A stretch of DNA of 64,000 nucleotides from Bisporella sp. PMI_857 (Eukaryota > Ascomycota > Leotiomycetes > Helotiales > Helotiaceae): contig JAJSPD010000083.1 in the NCBI GenBank assembly GCA_021307315.1, positions 124,001 through 188,000 of the forward strand. The letters are read 5' to 3'. Position 1 is the first letter of the stretch; every line of letters begins with the position of its first letter. The position numbers were made by a program, and so were the translations under genes. Positions 1-10,875 of the stretch are shown piece after piece. A model generated the notes under the pieces. The model worked only from the letters and a program-made list of their open reading frames with translations. It was not told where the DNA came from and did not search any database.

Positions 1-1370
1 TGGTAATAGAAGTTCCTGGCGTGTTTAATCTGTTAATGCTGGTGTGGTCACCAGGAAAGGCAAGCCCTATCCACGACCATGTAGACTCTCATTGTGTAAT
101 GTGAGTAGCATCCCGGAGCCGCATTGGACTAGCCCAAAGGGTATTCTTGGTGCTGTAGACTTATGGAAAGTGGTGGTGTTGAGCTAGCTACGCCTCTATT
201 GCATTGGGCATCCCAGAACGAAGCGTTTTGATAACCCCAAGCTCGGTATCACAATACTGGCTGTAGCGCATTCTTCGTATGGAACAGTGCTGAAGCTAAC
301 TTATCTCGTCATATAGGAGGGTCATGCGCGGCAAATTGATTGAAAACCGATATGAATGGCCTTCAGATGAAGCTGGCAAGATGGTTAAATCAGCGAACAA
401 GAAGTATAGTAAGGGAAAGGTAGCATATATGTGCGACCGTGTTTGTCTTCCAAGACTGTATACACTTAAAGCATCGACTAATATAAGCAGATGGGACTGC
501 ATTCTATTGGCAATCCAAGTTTGAAAGAATACGCTTACTCACTACATCGTATGCACCTTTGATTTCTTGTGTTCCAAAAAGGGAGCTAACAGTGGCAGTC
601 TATACGCCTCCCAACGCCGCAATGCGCGGCTGTTATAAGTTTGATGAGAAGACCGGAGAAAGGACTCACGTGCAACAAGAATACGATTCGGTATGCGGCA
701 AGGTCATCAGTAGGCATTAAGATCAGCTCACTTCGTCGCCAAGTGGGCGAGTATTGGCTAATATGCTCGAAAATGAAGAACTTACTCCTTAAAGTATTTT
801 TGTTTTGGCTGCTTCGTAGCTATATAGGTATGGTAATAAAGGCTCGCTAGACAGGCGGAATTGATATTAAAGGCCGGGCGATCCTGGTTTTTCATCCTTC
901 TCGGGTCATGATTGGGAAGTTATGACTACAGTATTCAGATATCTTTATTAGCATGAATCCGACCATTAGTCTGACGGCTTCTACTGCGTATTCATTGGTC
1001 AACGACCACTTCGCTCGTTCGGATACGAATCATGCTTACCTGCCGACACTTCTTTTTCCAAGGCATACGGTGGTCAACTATTTAATGTATTATGCTCATT
1101 CTCTAATTGATTGCCGTGTACGAAGGCTGAGCTCTTCCTGGCTGCAAGCAAACCAGTCTCGTGGATAATCTGGCTTTTTTCAACCAATGTCTTGTGTCAT
1201 TATTCTGCCTTTGAAGGACCTAACCTACACAACATTAACCAGTTCCCTACCTCGGGCCACAAACGAAATATTTGACCAATATATTCTCCTGTCAAGTCCA
1301 AGCCGATACCAAAGTAAAAATACCATATATCAATGTTTAGGCAAAATTGTTCCATCTCAGCACTCAGATA
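1..1370. other. gene-free left edge
   Basis: Both strands carry only short open frames of up to about 70 codons, with no recognisable domain, no plausible exon chain and no RNA gene. The stretch precedes a pseudogene and may include its former promoter. No inverted or long direct repeat was seen by eye. Confidence 0.5.
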
Positions 1371-2576
1371 ATGGCCGTGATTGGCCGTTATTGGTGCTTA
1401 CTTCATTACATAGCATTTGCACCACAAGTAGTGCATCTAACAGCTTCACAAATCCAAGAACTAGTGCTCCCTCACACACTACACACCTTGCCATAGAAAG
1501 CCACGAAGCACTAGATAATATTCTCGTAACTGGTGGCAATCACTTTGTCAACTACCACCTCGTCTCCACCTTCATCTCCACCTCCCTCAACATCCAAATC
1601 TCCGTCCTTGATGCCCCCTCCTCTCTTCTCCGTTTTCCACAAGTAACATACTACGATGTTGGCGTAACGTCCAAACCTGCTGTCCGCGCCGCTATCGCCG
1701 CCATCAAGCCAAAAGTTGTCTTCCACGCGGCATGTACCTACTCGCTCTCCCTCCCAGCCCTCACGCACCACCGCGTGAACTACGAGGGTACAACCAACGT
1801 CCTAGAAGCCTTACGGGCCATCGGAACTGTCGGATGCTTGATATACTACTCTAGCTCATCTGTGGTTGAGGACAGCGTCTCGGACCTTCTGAGTGCGGAC
1901 GAGACGCGTCCCGTACTCACGGAAAGAGTAGAAATACCCGTACCCACGCTCCAAAGCGCGTGCCGAGGCCCTCGTCCTGGCTGCAAATGGGAGGGGTGGA
2001 CTTCTGACGACGTCGATCCGGCCTGTTGGCACGTTCGGCGAGGCGGATGAGGAGACGATTGGGAAGCTGATAGGTGTTGCAAGGGATGGGAAAGCGAGGA
2101 TGCAGATGGGCGACGGGCAGAACGTGTTTGATTTCTTGTATGTGGGGAATTTGGTGCATGCGCACCTACTTGCTGCACGTACCTTGATACGTGCCTCGAA
2201 AGAAGAGGTTGTATATGGGGAGCGTGTGGGTGGGGAGGCGTTTCACGTCACAAATGATGAGCCATGGCTGTTTTGGGACTTCATACGTGCGATCGCTGCC
2301 GAGGCAGGATATCCGGTGAGGGAGGAGGAGGTGAGGGCTATCCCGAGGTGGTTAGGTATGTTGCTGGCATTCTTCGGGGAGTGGTGGGTATGGATAGTCA
2401 GTTTCGGGAAGAGGGAGAGCGGGCTGACGAGGTACGGGGTAAGGTACTCTACACTGAATAGGACGTTGGACGCTGAAAAAGCGAAGAGAGTGTTGGGGTA
2501 TCGACCAATATTTACTATGCGTGAGGGGATTGAAAGGAGCGTAAGATGGGCCAGAGAAAGGGAGAAGCAAGTTTAA
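1371..2576 (+). pseudogene. Decayed ERG26-like 3-beta-HSD/sterol dehydrogenase (extended SDR)
   Basis: The remains encode an NAD(P)-dependent sterol dehydrogenase of the 3-beta-HSD/ERG26-like extended SDR family, normally a membrane-associated enzyme that oxidises a 3-beta-hydroxyl or decarboxylates C4 sterols. The likely original start is the ATG at 1371 (MAVIGRYW), followed by a hydrophobic N-terminus. Near 1465-1480 the homology moves to another frame, giving AIESHEALDNILVTGG. A second shift near 1925-1935 moves it on to a frame with YPRSKARAEALVLAANG, which contains the catalytic YxxxK, then SIRPVGTFGEADEET and a C-terminal part that stays open to 2576. The nucleotide-binding motif expected as TGGxGFxG reads TGGNHFVNY, so two glycines are lost. 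Two frameshifts plus a damaged cofactor site argue for a pseudogene. A sequencing error would not explain the lost glycines. The family call is from remembered resemblance. Confidence 0.8.
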
Positions 2577-3463
2577 GTATTGGCTTATGGCTCTATATAG
2601 CTGGAGGATTGGGTTGATATTACAGTTTTGTGTGATCCAGCGATACTTTATTAAGCAAGGGTGCCGCTATATATGAAATTATTCATTATTATGGATTCGC
2701 AAACAACTAATAGGCACCTGTAACCAGTTTGCTGGAGTCACCACCAAATTTTGTCAATATACTAGCTTGGTGGCACGTAAATATGAGATTCAAACCAAGA
2801 CAAGCAAAGCAAATGACAACGCTAAATCTCTGGAAAGCAAAAATGTAGGTCCTTTCAGAAGCGCCCAATATGAAATTTAGTTAGAAATAAAGAGGATGTT
2901 TGAGGTTCTTAGGTGAGAGACCGATCATAGATTGTCCAAATGCCGCTCTAGGATCGATTCGTTTGTGTTGTGTTAAAACTCTCTTTGCTTACATGGCTAT
3001 ATATCTGGAATTGCGTAAAAGGATTGGTCAATTTGAGAAACGTAATTGGTTTATGACTTAGTTTGGAGCCTGTCCATATTAAGTAACTGTCCATGTTAAG
3101 GAACTTTGTTTCAATCAAGTACCTGGGGGCAAGGTAACTGAAGAAGGGGCAATTGAGAGCCGTTGGTAGGATAAATGCCCAAAAATCGGGAGGGAAATTG
3201 TCTGGAAAAAGGACCAAGGACCAGGAAATAACCATGTAGACAGTGTTGACGACAATCATGGTAGTATATTTGAAAGCTAACATTTAGTTTTGCTGGCGGT
3301 CATCTTCAACAAGTCCAACAGGCAGTGGCCACTACCCAAACCAAAATTCTTTGATTAAATATGCATTACCCCACAAGCCCAGTTCCTTCTCGCAGCTAAT
3401 TCATAATTATTCCCAGAGCTCGTTGATTTTACCAGATCGTGCCAATGGGTTTGCCTCGTCCTC
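2577..3463. other. intergenic spacer
   Basis: This is the downstream region of both neighbours, since the pseudogene and the minus-strand membrane-protein gene end towards each other. A minus-strand open frame of 111 codons at 2948-3283 is hydrophobic at its start but shows no motif and no exon partners, so I do not call it a gene. Confidence 0.4.
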
Positions 3464-4204
3464 TCAACCTAGCACCGGCACGCTCACATCCCTCCACGTC
3501 GCAACCCACCCAGTGAGAAAGCAAAAGATATCCGTCGCAGTAAGACATAGCCATGCAATGTTCATAAATAGCCTCCAGGTCTGAACTCTGAGCTTCACAA
3601 AGACAAACATTCCAAACGAGAACCCGTAGATCAAGAACAGTGCCAGGATCGCATAATCGAAGTTTTTCCTCGTGAGCCTGTTATCCTATCAGCCACCATT
3701 TCCATCTCATTACTTTCCTCAAATGCATCAGCTGTCGCTGTCCATTGGAGACCTTTAATCGCCTGGGATATGGGAATGCAAGACTTACACTTTCGAATAA
3801 AGAAGTCGCGTCCCCCGCATGACATCTATCTTCCACAGCGCTAGGATTACGCACGCCAAATTCAGTAAGCTCAGTAATATCCACACAAATAACATGATTC
3901 CGACGCCATGGCTCACAATACTGATCACATTCATCGGGATATGGAAAAGTACCGCCAGGAAACACACCAGTCTTCTCAAAAGCGCCGGCCAGTCGGAAGT
4001 CTCATAGAGGGCATAGAGGTTGAGATATTCGCGGAGGGTTGAGTTCTGGTATGGAGAGGAGGAGGTATGAGGCGACTTATTGTTCGTGATGCTGGTGGAG
4101 GAGATAAGGTTGTGAGTAGAAGAAGAAGAGGAGGTGACGGGAATGTCGGGCTCAATGGTGCCGGGCCGCTGGCTGGACTCGCGGAGGGAGAGGAAGAAGA
4201 ACAT
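3464..4204 (-). CDS. Four-span membrane protein of unknown function
   Basis: Two exons are joined here: 4204-3789 and 3677-3464, with a GT-AG intron of 111 nt between them. The phase matches exactly and the product is 209 aa. Residues 1-60 are polar and rich in Ser/Thr (a run of Ser-Thr around 24-30), so probably cytosolic and disordered. Two adjacent hydrophobic segments follow at about 79-124 (with HIPMNVISIVSHGVGIMLF), then two more at about 146-165 and 172-198. This gives four predicted spans and a short C-terminal tail. The strongest support for the model is that splicing continues the hydrophobic pattern across the junction (YSKVLTRKNFDYAILALFLI). I do not recognise the family. No catalytic motif is visible, and a MARVEL-like arrangement would be only a guess. 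Confidence 0.65.
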
Positions 4205-5250
4205 CTCGTCTGTCTGGCCTCTATTCTGTTGTCACGGTATACCAGATGTTCTCGGGTCTAGCCTTTGACGGTGTCCGATTGCTGATGTCCTCTCACTTCC
4301 CTCACAAGGTGCACGGAACCGAACAGGGCTGAACTGAGAACCTCAAACTAAAAAGAAGGCAGCAATGTCATTTATATATACTCTTCCCACCCTGCTATCA
4401 TGGAGGCCTCCAACACTGTGATACAAGCACACCTAACCCTAGTGTCTGCTCCCGCTGGCAGGGTATCGGCCAGGGCTGTAGGCTGTGTTGTCTGCCTGGT
4501 ACGGCGCAGCCTTCCTTGCAATTTATGTTGGAAGTTGCCCAGTGTCAAGCGAAGGATCTTGAAATGCCTGCGACATCCCTGCTCATTGATGCTTTTCACG
4601 TATACTACCGCAGACCGGCTCGAGACCTGTTGATACAAAATTGAGAACGGATCGAGAGAAATGAATTTGATTGGGTGAGATATAGGCGAGGGAATAGGGG
4701 TACTGTTTCATGCCTGGTTTTTGAGGCTCCTATGGCTTGCATGGATATTTCATACCTCATAGCGACAAAATGGTCTGTAAAGGAGGGACCTGCATACGTC
4801 TATATACCAGTTAAAGCTCGAGCCATAAGTGCTCTCAACAATGACCAAAGTTTCACTAAGGAATAACCGCTCATGCCTCCAGCTGATATAATATTTCATT
4901 GATATTTATATGCTATATATGCTAAACATGCTCTATGTACATCAGCATATACCTAATCGCATGTATGGAAGCCATCAAGAACAGCAGATCCCATGAACCT
5001 TTTATAGGCTCGAAACGCCGTTTCAAAATGCTATCAATCCGCCTTGTAATTGAACACCAGGACGAAAAAGCCACACCTCTCATAAAGATAAAGAAACAGA
5101 CTTTCCAGCGCCTCCCAATGCAAATAAGCAATTCGCAAAAAACAATAATACTCGCTAAAGGACTTTTGCCGCCCACCTGTCAAGCATGGACACCCTTCAA
5201 CGCCATTCGAAAGGTATATACAGCACACAAAAACATTACTTCTATAGGAT
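4205..5250. other. intergenic spacer
   Basis: This spacer lies upstream of the four-span protein gene (which reads away to the left) and downstream of the next minus-strand gene. Short frames up to 147 codons occur on both strands but have no motif, no conserved-looking splice partners and an unremarkable composition. I see no gene here. Confidence 0.4.
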
Positions 5251-7101
5251 CTATATGTCCGCTTCGTCGTCGATTTTATTATCACCCCTTGACTTCAATT
5301 TGTTGGTCCGTTCCCTGTCCTTCTCGAGCAAGAAACTCAGAGTGCTTTTGCTTCGCGTCATTGTGGCGGATTCACTAGACGAAGCTGGAGTTGCGAGCGG
5401 AGGAATAGGCCTTTTGGCAAACAAGTCATCTATTTTGCTTCGCGGTTCTATTTCTTTCCCTTTGCCCCTAGTTAAAATCAGATCAGAACTTTGTCTCGTG
5501 CAAGCGTGCTATATGATCGGCACAACTCTAAGCCTCAAGAAAAGTGCCTGGGAACTTACTTTTCTAATTTGATAGAAGTAGTTGATGCTGAGGTAGTTCC
5601 GTCACCTCCCAAGTCAAGTTGTCCAACTGCGGCAGCTAGTGTCTGCCCCGTACTAGCGGAGCTCTTTAGGCCTAGTGCATTTGCTGGTGTGATCGTGGTT
5701 TCGCCTGGCTTGCGTTTTATTGTAGCACCCAAGCCTGCGCCACCAGTCCGTTCTCGGTACTCTGCCATTTCTTTTGCCTCTTTTTCTTTACTGCTCTCAG
5801 CAGCGCTTGCTTGACTGGGATAGTCTCCTCTTCGATTCTCCTGGTTTTGCCTTTCAAACTGTTCAATGAGTGTTTTCTGTATCTCAAGCTCCTCTTTGAC
5901 TGCAACATCCTCCTCGCTAGGTTCTGTCTCCAGGTTCTGAACATTTCGAAGAGTTGATGGGCCTGGGTCACCGCTGGACGCTGTTTGGCGGTTCTCCATT
6001 GCACGAAGAGCGGTCAGGGCCGGGTCAGCTCTCGGATTTGATGGTTCTTCAATTTCAGTCAGGCGAGGCTGTGAGTGCCTCTTCCCCTCGGCACTTTTTG
6101 ATGATTTTGAAGCCTTCTGTAGCGCCTTTTCGGGTGAAGGCGAGAAATTTTCCTGAAATTTAGATACTGCAACAGTCTTGCCTTTCCCCTTCGAATTTGA
6201 TGACGACCGTGATGGGCCTGATGTGTCCGAGGAGGAGGAAGCTGCACCAGTATGTGGCTGAGCGGACTTCAACGTTTCACTGGAAGATTGGGAACCTTTC
6301 CGCCGGACAATCTGCGGTCTTGCCTTCCTCGATCCGCTGGACGCAACAAATCCTAGCCCTTTCCTGCTTGCCTTCTTATCAGCTTTGGGGTTTGGCACAT
6401 CAGGTGACGGTGGTTCGATGACTACATTCACATTTGGGCTGATCGGCACTGGTTCTTCGCCGCTGGAGTGCTCTGGCGAGGCGAACCCCACCGATGGTCG
6501 TGGTCCTCGTGGTGGTGGGGCCTTCGACTTCTTTAAGATAGGTGGCAAAGGCGACGCAGCAGGAACCTTGGATGCGGAGGCAGATTGAGTTGTACCTGGT
6601 CTGGACGCACTTTGCGGGACAATCGTTGCTGTACTTGAGCTTTCTGGATCATGACGGACAGTATTCTAGAAGTCCGATTCAGCATAATATTATTTGTGCG
6701 AGTATTGGGCTCATACCAACGGATGTGATCCGCCTTCATCACGATTTGCAGGTCCGGGCAAGGGTTTTCCTAAGAAGGTAGGGCCATGTGAAATGTTCGC
6801 AAATAGTTGCGCAACAACGACAGCATTCAACTCTCGTCGCTGGCTACCCCATATGCGCCACCAGTAGTTCTCTAATCTTTCAGCTGTAGGATCTATGAGT
6901 CTTCGACTAGTGGTTGTGTAGACTGTAGTGTGTTAGAAGGATATGTATACTTCCTAGGGAATCTGGATAGCTACCTTTCCACATGCGCTCAATCTCTTCA
7001 GGCTTTACTGGTTGGGAAGCACGCTCTTGGATGCTCTCTTCAATGTGCGGCGCATTGACCACAATGCCCTTTGGCAGGATCATTGGCTGATCGTCCGCCA
7101 T
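5251..7101 (-). CDS. Conserved fungal protein, short N-terminal domain and long disordered tail, function unknown
   Basis: Four exons (7101-6975, 6922-6717, 6665-5560, 5467-5251) join in frame to give 551 aa. The first about 110 residues look folded: an N-terminal stretch with GIVVNAPHIEESIQERASQ, then DPTAERLENYWWRIWGSQRR, whose tryptophan-rich centre is the most distinctive motif, then an Asn/Gly/Pro-rich turn. From about residue 125 the protein is disordered and rich in Ser, Pro, Lys and Glu, with PPILKKSKAPPPRGPRP, several basic clusters that could be nuclear localisation signals, and an acidic predicted coiled coil around 340-390. The C-terminus holds EPRSKIDDLFAKRPIPP and a Ser-rich stretch, resembling short linear docking motifs. 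A nuclear regulatory or scaffold role is inference. I recognise the domain as conserved in filamentous fungi but cannot name it. Confidence 0.8.
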
Positions 7102-7624
7102 CTTCCTTCACGTAGCCAGGACACAGCCAGACTGAAGCAGCTCTTCTCCTTAGGAGAAGTGCTGCAACAGATCACCGGTCTTGAATTTTCTGCATACAGG
7201 GAAGCCCATCGGTAGAGTGTAGAGCGAAAGAATTGGCACTGGCGTTCAAAGGAGTTCTCCGATTGGAAAATAATTATATGGAGTATTATCGACGGAGGGG
7301 TCTTCTGGCTGTCCAAGCTTCCACCACGCCACAGGATTATGAGATTTGAAAAAGTCGGTGAAGGTCTGGCAGAACTGATGTCTGTTGTCTTTGTTTATGT
7401 TAAGGAGAGTGTAGTAGGAAAGAAGAGTTCCTTAGGGGTACTGTTGCTGGACACTGAGGTACAAAGATGTTAGTGCCGTGCAGAGAGTCAAGGGCACGAG
7501 CGAATAGTGGCATACCGACCTACTTTTCTGATAGACCAAGCTTACTTGGGAGTAGTGATTGTATAGTTGGGTCAGGTACTGGACGAAGGAAAGGCCAGCT
7601 GACAGCATCAATAGTATTGGCGTC

Positions 7625-7650
7625 GGGGGGGGGGTTTTTTTTTTTTTTTT
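7625..7650 (+). repeat. G10-T16 homopolymer pair
   Basis: Ten G followed directly by sixteen T. Such a junction is prone to length error and to replication slippage, so the local length is uncertain. Confidence 0.9.
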
Positions 7651-7880
7651 CGTAAGTTTGGGCGAGCGAGCTTGGGGTATCGTCGGCGCCACTCTTTTCT
7701 TGATGTCTGTGCCTCGGACTACTTTAGAGGGGCACTCCTCAAACAGTTTGATTTAGATTTTATAACCGGATATAAGAGGTATGATGTACCACCCGCAGCC
7801 GCAGGGAAGGGGTGGTGGCAGACAGCAGTACAGTATTCGTCCGCTCGGCGAGTCTCCCCTTGCTTCTCTGTCAGCTTCTT

Positions 7881-7906
7881 CTCTCTCTCTCTCTCTCTCT
7901 CTCTCT
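7881..7906 (+). repeat. (CT)13 microsatellite
   Basis: Perfect dinucleotide array, seen as GA on the strand that encodes the gene starting at 7101. It lies 780 bp upstream of that start. Confidence 0.95.
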
Positions 7907-8637
7907 GGAACTCTAGCCAGGGCGTGGTGTGTCTGCCCACCTGACAAGTCTTTGGTACGGTATGGGCACGGTATAGGAAATAGATCCACGGCAAAGTATG
8001 GTTGGCTCTCCGGGCCAGAGGGTTGCCCAATGCTTAATCTGCTCAGCTAACTCGGGATTCGGGTTCCACTGTTGTTAAGGTTCAAAAGGACCCGGTCGAA
8101 CGAAGGTTGGCGGAAATGATACCATTCACAAAGGACCACGGACATAGTCAAACAACCAAGAGAGGAGGACAATGAACGAAGCATGGGTAGCGATGGAGCT
8201 CTGGGAGGAGAGTTTTGGAGGAACGAATGATTTTCTTTTAATTTACACAATCCTGCCTTCAGTAGGGAGCGCGTTGCTTTTTTGGGTCTTTGATACATGC
8301 GCCTGGTCATCTACTTAGGTACAATGTGGAGTCCCGTTTCGAGTAATAAGAATCATAAATATATATTGGCATTGATGTGAATATCGGTTGTACCGAATTC
8401 CCCCTGCGCCGTTTGATGACCACAACAGGCACATTGCACCTGGAAACGAGCATGGTACCGCAGAACCAGCTTCCCTGTTCGAATTAGGAGATCATGGGCA
8501 GCCACCACCACTTCGGAGGGGGAATTGATGGGTTCTGGGCTTGGTTGGCTTGTGTCTTGAAAGACAGCAGCAACATTCGTCCATACACGAGGCAGAGCAA
8601 CAATGGCGAGGCGGGTATGCAGCCTCGATAGACCACT

Positions 8638-8673
8638 ATCATCATCATCACCACCTCCACCACCACCACCACT
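8638..8673 (+). repeat. ATC/ACC trinucleotide array
   Basis: Imperfect trinucleotide tract that reads as a His run in one frame. The frame has no other coding character, so it is treated as a microsatellite. Confidence 0.85.
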
Positions 8674-9888
8674 CTTCTGGCCTTTCTCCCCCCTTCTCCA
8701 TTTTCCATCTCCCGGCACTGGCCGAACACATGAACACACACACACACACCTTCGTCAAAGATTCAAAGTTCAAGGCTATCAAGTCTTGCAGCTTGCATGT
8801 GAGAATGCAGATTGCATTGCATCTTGCATCTTGCGCTGAACCTACGAAATACCTTGAGTCTGATCACTATATACCATTTGATACTTCAGTTCAGCAACCT
8901 TTTACTGAACCTTCTCCTCACCGCTTCCCCTTGACCACCTGAGCTGCTGCTCCCGCTCGCTCCAAGCTTCGGTTCAATCGTCAAATGGAGCACAAATTCG
9001 GCTCAATGGTGGTCAAATCGCCTCTGCCCTTTCAAACGCCATCTACGGCCCGTCTACGAGGGGGCGGGGGAAGGGGAAAGAGGGAAATAACTCGGAGAAG
9101 AGCCAAAAAAAAAAAAAAAGAAGGTGAACCACGAATGGCACACAGAACGAGGAAGCTAGAGAGATCCTGACTATCACATGTTGGTTTGTCCCGCTTCAAT
9201 CACAGTGACGACACGTAAAATAGCGGTGATTTGCAACTCAGGCACTGGAGGAGGATTATGGCACCTTTTAAACATAAAACAACCCGGCCCACGACAATCC
9301 CAACATCCTCTACTCCGCCATTACCAGATTCCCCCATGAAGAACAGGTTCCTTTTCTCTCGCACCCCGTCCCATCGTTCGGAGGTACACACTACATCATT
9401 CATTCACAGCTGGCTCGCGTCAACTGGCACACAAAACCAAAAACAAGGTATATCTATCTAAGTTTAGGCCAGCGGGCAACAAGAGAGATGAAGGGGGAAA
9501 AAAAAATTAAAAAATTGAAAACTTTCCGGCTGAGGGAAGGATACCTGTGCTGCTGACCCCGACAGAAGGATCAAAGGATCCTCGTCACCCCTATCGCCGC
9601 CGCCGTCGTGTGACTACGCTTTGCCCATTTGCCATTCCCCAAGCTTTCCTGCCAAAAGAACAATACCCGTCCGAGCCAAATAATGGGCACCGCTCTGGTC
9701 GTTTTTCCCAGACACAGATACCATAAAAGTATCACGCGCAGCAAAAAAAAACAATAACAACAGTAACCTACTTCCCATAATAGGTTCTATCCGAGGCGAA
9801 AGAAACTTTTATTTTATTTTTACTATCGCTGATCTTCTTCTTCTTCTTGTTTCCCGTCACAAAGCATCACGCGTTCGTTTCCAAGCCT

Positions 9889-9911
9889 TATATATATATA
9901 TATATATATAT
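9889..9911 (+). repeat. (TA)n microsatellite
   Basis: Alternating TA array of about 23 bp, followed by T- and A-runs. AT-rich, with no associated gene. Confidence 0.9.
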
Positions 9912-9985
9912 GTTTTTTTTATTTTTAAAAAAAATCCCTTTCCCAAGATGTTGAAACGTAGATAGATAAAGAGCATCATCACATT

Positions 9986-10043
9986 ACATGGGCATGGGGC
10001 GGGGGGGGCATGGGCATTGGCATTGGCATGGGCATCGCATCGC
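9986..10043 (+). repeat. GGCATN hexamer array 1
   Basis: An irregular run of GGCATG, GGCATT and GCATCG units, interrupted by a G-run at about 9996-10008. A second array with the same unit lies at 23159-23210. Confidence 0.75.
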
Positions 10044-10316
10044 CTAAGTTAGAGATACCGACTGACCGATCAACCGACCGCTACTTTTCCCTTTCTCCTC
10101 TGATTCTGATTCCTCTGACAAACCACTATCAATTCTCAGCCGCAAACCATCTCTCCTCATGACCTTTCTATCCTTCATCCCCCCCTCCTCCTCCTCCTCC
10201 CCCACGAGCCTGCGATAGGGTTTCTAGAACTTTTTTGTATGGCAAGAACTTAGCCCCCACGGGTTGAAACGGGGGGGGAGCCAGATTTCCCCCTCCTTCC
10301 CCTTGCATTTTTACAT

Positions 10317-10332
10317 GGGGGGGGGGGGGGGG
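10317..10332 (+). repeat. G16 homopolymer
   Basis: Sixteen consecutive G in a region with other G- and C-runs (10271-10278, and around 10410). Together they could support G-quadruplex formation, which is inference. Confidence 0.9.
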
Positions 10333-10875
10333 AAGGAACTGCCAGGCGGAGGTTGAGGTTGAGGTGGGGGGGAAGGGAGTAAGAGGACCAAACTGTAAAA
10401 AGTCTTAACCCCCCCCATAACCCCCAACACCCAACAACTGTGAGAACCGACCTCGACACGGGGACCGGAGATATTGGGTTTGTTATCTTACAACTTCTCG
10501 ATGCGAAAGGTGGTGTGCTGAGATGCTGTGCGACGGGGTATGGCTCGAGGTAAGCACAACCATGGAAGAAAGAGAATGAATGTGCATTGAACCAAAATCG
10601 CCAGTCTTATGTGAGAGAATATTCAAGATGTAGAGGAAGTTCACGCAAAAGATGAGACTTGGGTTTAGCAGATAGCTCCTCATCGCTCGAAATGCGGCGG
10701 AACAGGTCCACGGTCCTGGGTTTATGTTCACGATGTGTCATTTCTTTCGAAACAGATCGGTCGGTACTGCGGTGCAACCAGCGTTGCAATTATCGCATCT
10801 CAGTTCTCTAATGCTCCCAAAGACCCGGCTATGAACGGTACAACAATTTATAATCACGCCACTCCCACCGCATGC

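Larger units (their letters stand above)
7102..10875. other. 3.8-kb gene-free spacer full of simple repeats
   Basis: No frame with a recognisable domain or convincing exon chain was found on either strand. The spacer is dominated by homopolymers and microsatellites (listed separately), CT- or GA-rich tracts and scattered G- and C-runs. Its left end is the promoter and 5' leader of the conserved unknown gene, which reads left from 7101. Its right end is downstream of the SDR gene. The long T/C-rich tract near 9836-9860 (CTT repeats) resembles fungal core-promoter pyrimidine stretches, but no gene follows it. Confidence 0.5.

Noticed and set aside
2948..3283. 111-codon minus-strand hydrophobic frame
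   Set aside because: No motif, no splice partners, and it lies in a convergent spacer. Too little to call a gene.
5954..6588. Overlapping plus-strand frames opposite the unnamed conserved protein
   Set aside because: They are shadows: the minus-strand exon chain keeps phase over four exons and has domain-like sequence.
8541..8942. Frame with a long His run
   Set aside because: The His run is an ATC/ACC microsatellite. The rest has no protein character.
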